From: Chloroflexota bacterium
Lineage (GTDB): Bacteria > Chloroflexota > Limnocylindria > QHBO01
DNA length: 6,403 nucleotides
Reading direction: 5' to 3'
Assembly (NCBI GenBank): GCA_005880165.1
Contig: VBJP01000108.1
Span: forward strand, 1 to 6,403
Positions 6,194 to 6,403 of this stretch are shown here, piece by piece. Each line of letters begins with the position of its first letter. The stretch's first letter is position 1. The notes under the pieces are model-generated. The model did no database searches, had not been told where the DNA came from, and worked only from the letters and a program-made list of their open reading frames with translations. Position numbers and translations under genes: made by a program.

Positions 6194-6403
6194 TTGGCGC
6201 CTGTTACCCCGGGCTTAGTCCTGCATTCAGCGCAGGTCAGCGCGGTGGTCATCCAGCGCCACGCTACGGGCAACGTGACCCGAATCCGGTCACCGCGCTT
6301 CGCATCAGATGGTCTGAGCCCCGCAGATGGGTCACGTGGCGTCACAAGATCGAGATTTGGAGCCGCTAGCGTGGCATGACGTGACCATCGGGTCGGCCAG
6401 TGC
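6194..6403. other. Non-coding stretch upstream of the HTH gene, rich in inverted repeats
   Basis: No gene with plausible codon use or start signals, and no tRNA fold, is seen in either direction. The stretch contains AGCGCGGTG (6239-6247) against CACCGCGCT (6291-6299), ACGTGACCC (6273-6281) against GGGTCACGT (6329-6337), and GTGACC (6275-6280) against GGTCAC (6288-6293). Five GTGAC/GTCAC cores lie between 6275 and 6386. It presumably holds the HTH gene's promoter, but no convincing -35/-10 pair was found. Confidence 0.5.
6382..6399 (+). repeat. 18-bp direct repeat, right copy
   Basis: Identical to the copy at 5455-5472 and in the same orientation, four bases from the window edge. The surrounding sequences differ on the left side (GCATGACG here, CACCACACC there). 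Whether the identity continues rightward is cut off; it already diverges at the next bases (GTGC against AGCT). Confidence 0.85.

Noticed and set aside
6381..6403. GTG with TAGCGT 8 nt upstream that could start a plus-strand gene running off the window
   Set aside because: Only seven codons are visible and they lie in the 18-bp repeat, so there is not enough to call a gene.
6194..6403. tRNA or other standard RNA gene as the attachment target of the repeat
   Set aside because: No acceptor stem, anticodon arm or T-arm GGTTCGA-type motif was found on either strand.

Overview
The window is high-GC bacterial chromosomal DNA, densely coding, with seven genes (one cut by the left edge) and short intergenic gaps. 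Several features suggest a soil or freshwater Chloroflexota-type lineage, with Actinomycetota as the alternative: G/C at most third codon positions, a zinc-ribbon class III nucleotide cyclase, a tandem CxxC zinc-ribbon protein, a ScyD/ScyE-type secreted propeller, and start codons placed as if on leaderless mRNAs. The lineage is inferred from gene types, not from a marker alignment.

Layout. Positions 1-606 (minus) hold the N-terminal part of a zinc-ribbon class III adenylate/guanylate cyclase. A perfect 12-bp hairpin terminator (636-664) separates it from a small double zinc-ribbon protein (683-1024, minus) that has its own sigma70-like promoter and a leader of about 110 nt. Next come a secreted ScyD/ScyE-like beta-propeller (1242-2345, minus) and gatB, the B subunit of the Asp/Glu-tRNA amidotransferase (2515-3999, minus). 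Each of these two is followed by a hairpin. A divergent 112-bp gap then leads to a small protein of unknown function (4112-4525, plus) and an alpha/beta hydrolase (4595-5443, plus). A convergent XRE-type HTH protein with an unusual C-terminal domain (5529-6182, minus) follows, and the last ~220 bases hold no convincing gene.

How the genes relate. They look like independently transcribed units rather than one pathway. gatB is the only clear housekeeping gene, and gatA and gatC are not next to it. The cyclase, gatB, the unknown protein and the hydrolase each have a TANNNT -10-like hexamer 6-8 nt before the start codon and no Shine-Dalgarno. The zinc-ribbon protein and the propeller have good Shine-Dalgarno sites and longer leaders, so two translation-initiation modes seem to be mixed.

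The most unusual part is 5455-6399. A perfect 18-bp direct repeat brackets the HTH gene. That gene has lower third-position GC than its neighbours. A CCCAG pentamer array with seven evenly spaced C3 runs (G-quadruplex-capable on the gene's own strand) abuts its stop codon. A perfect 7-bp inverted repeat straddles its start codon. Its C-terminal domain has a layout resembling PD-(D/E)XK nucleases. Together these suggest a small accessory, self-regulated unit of unknown function.
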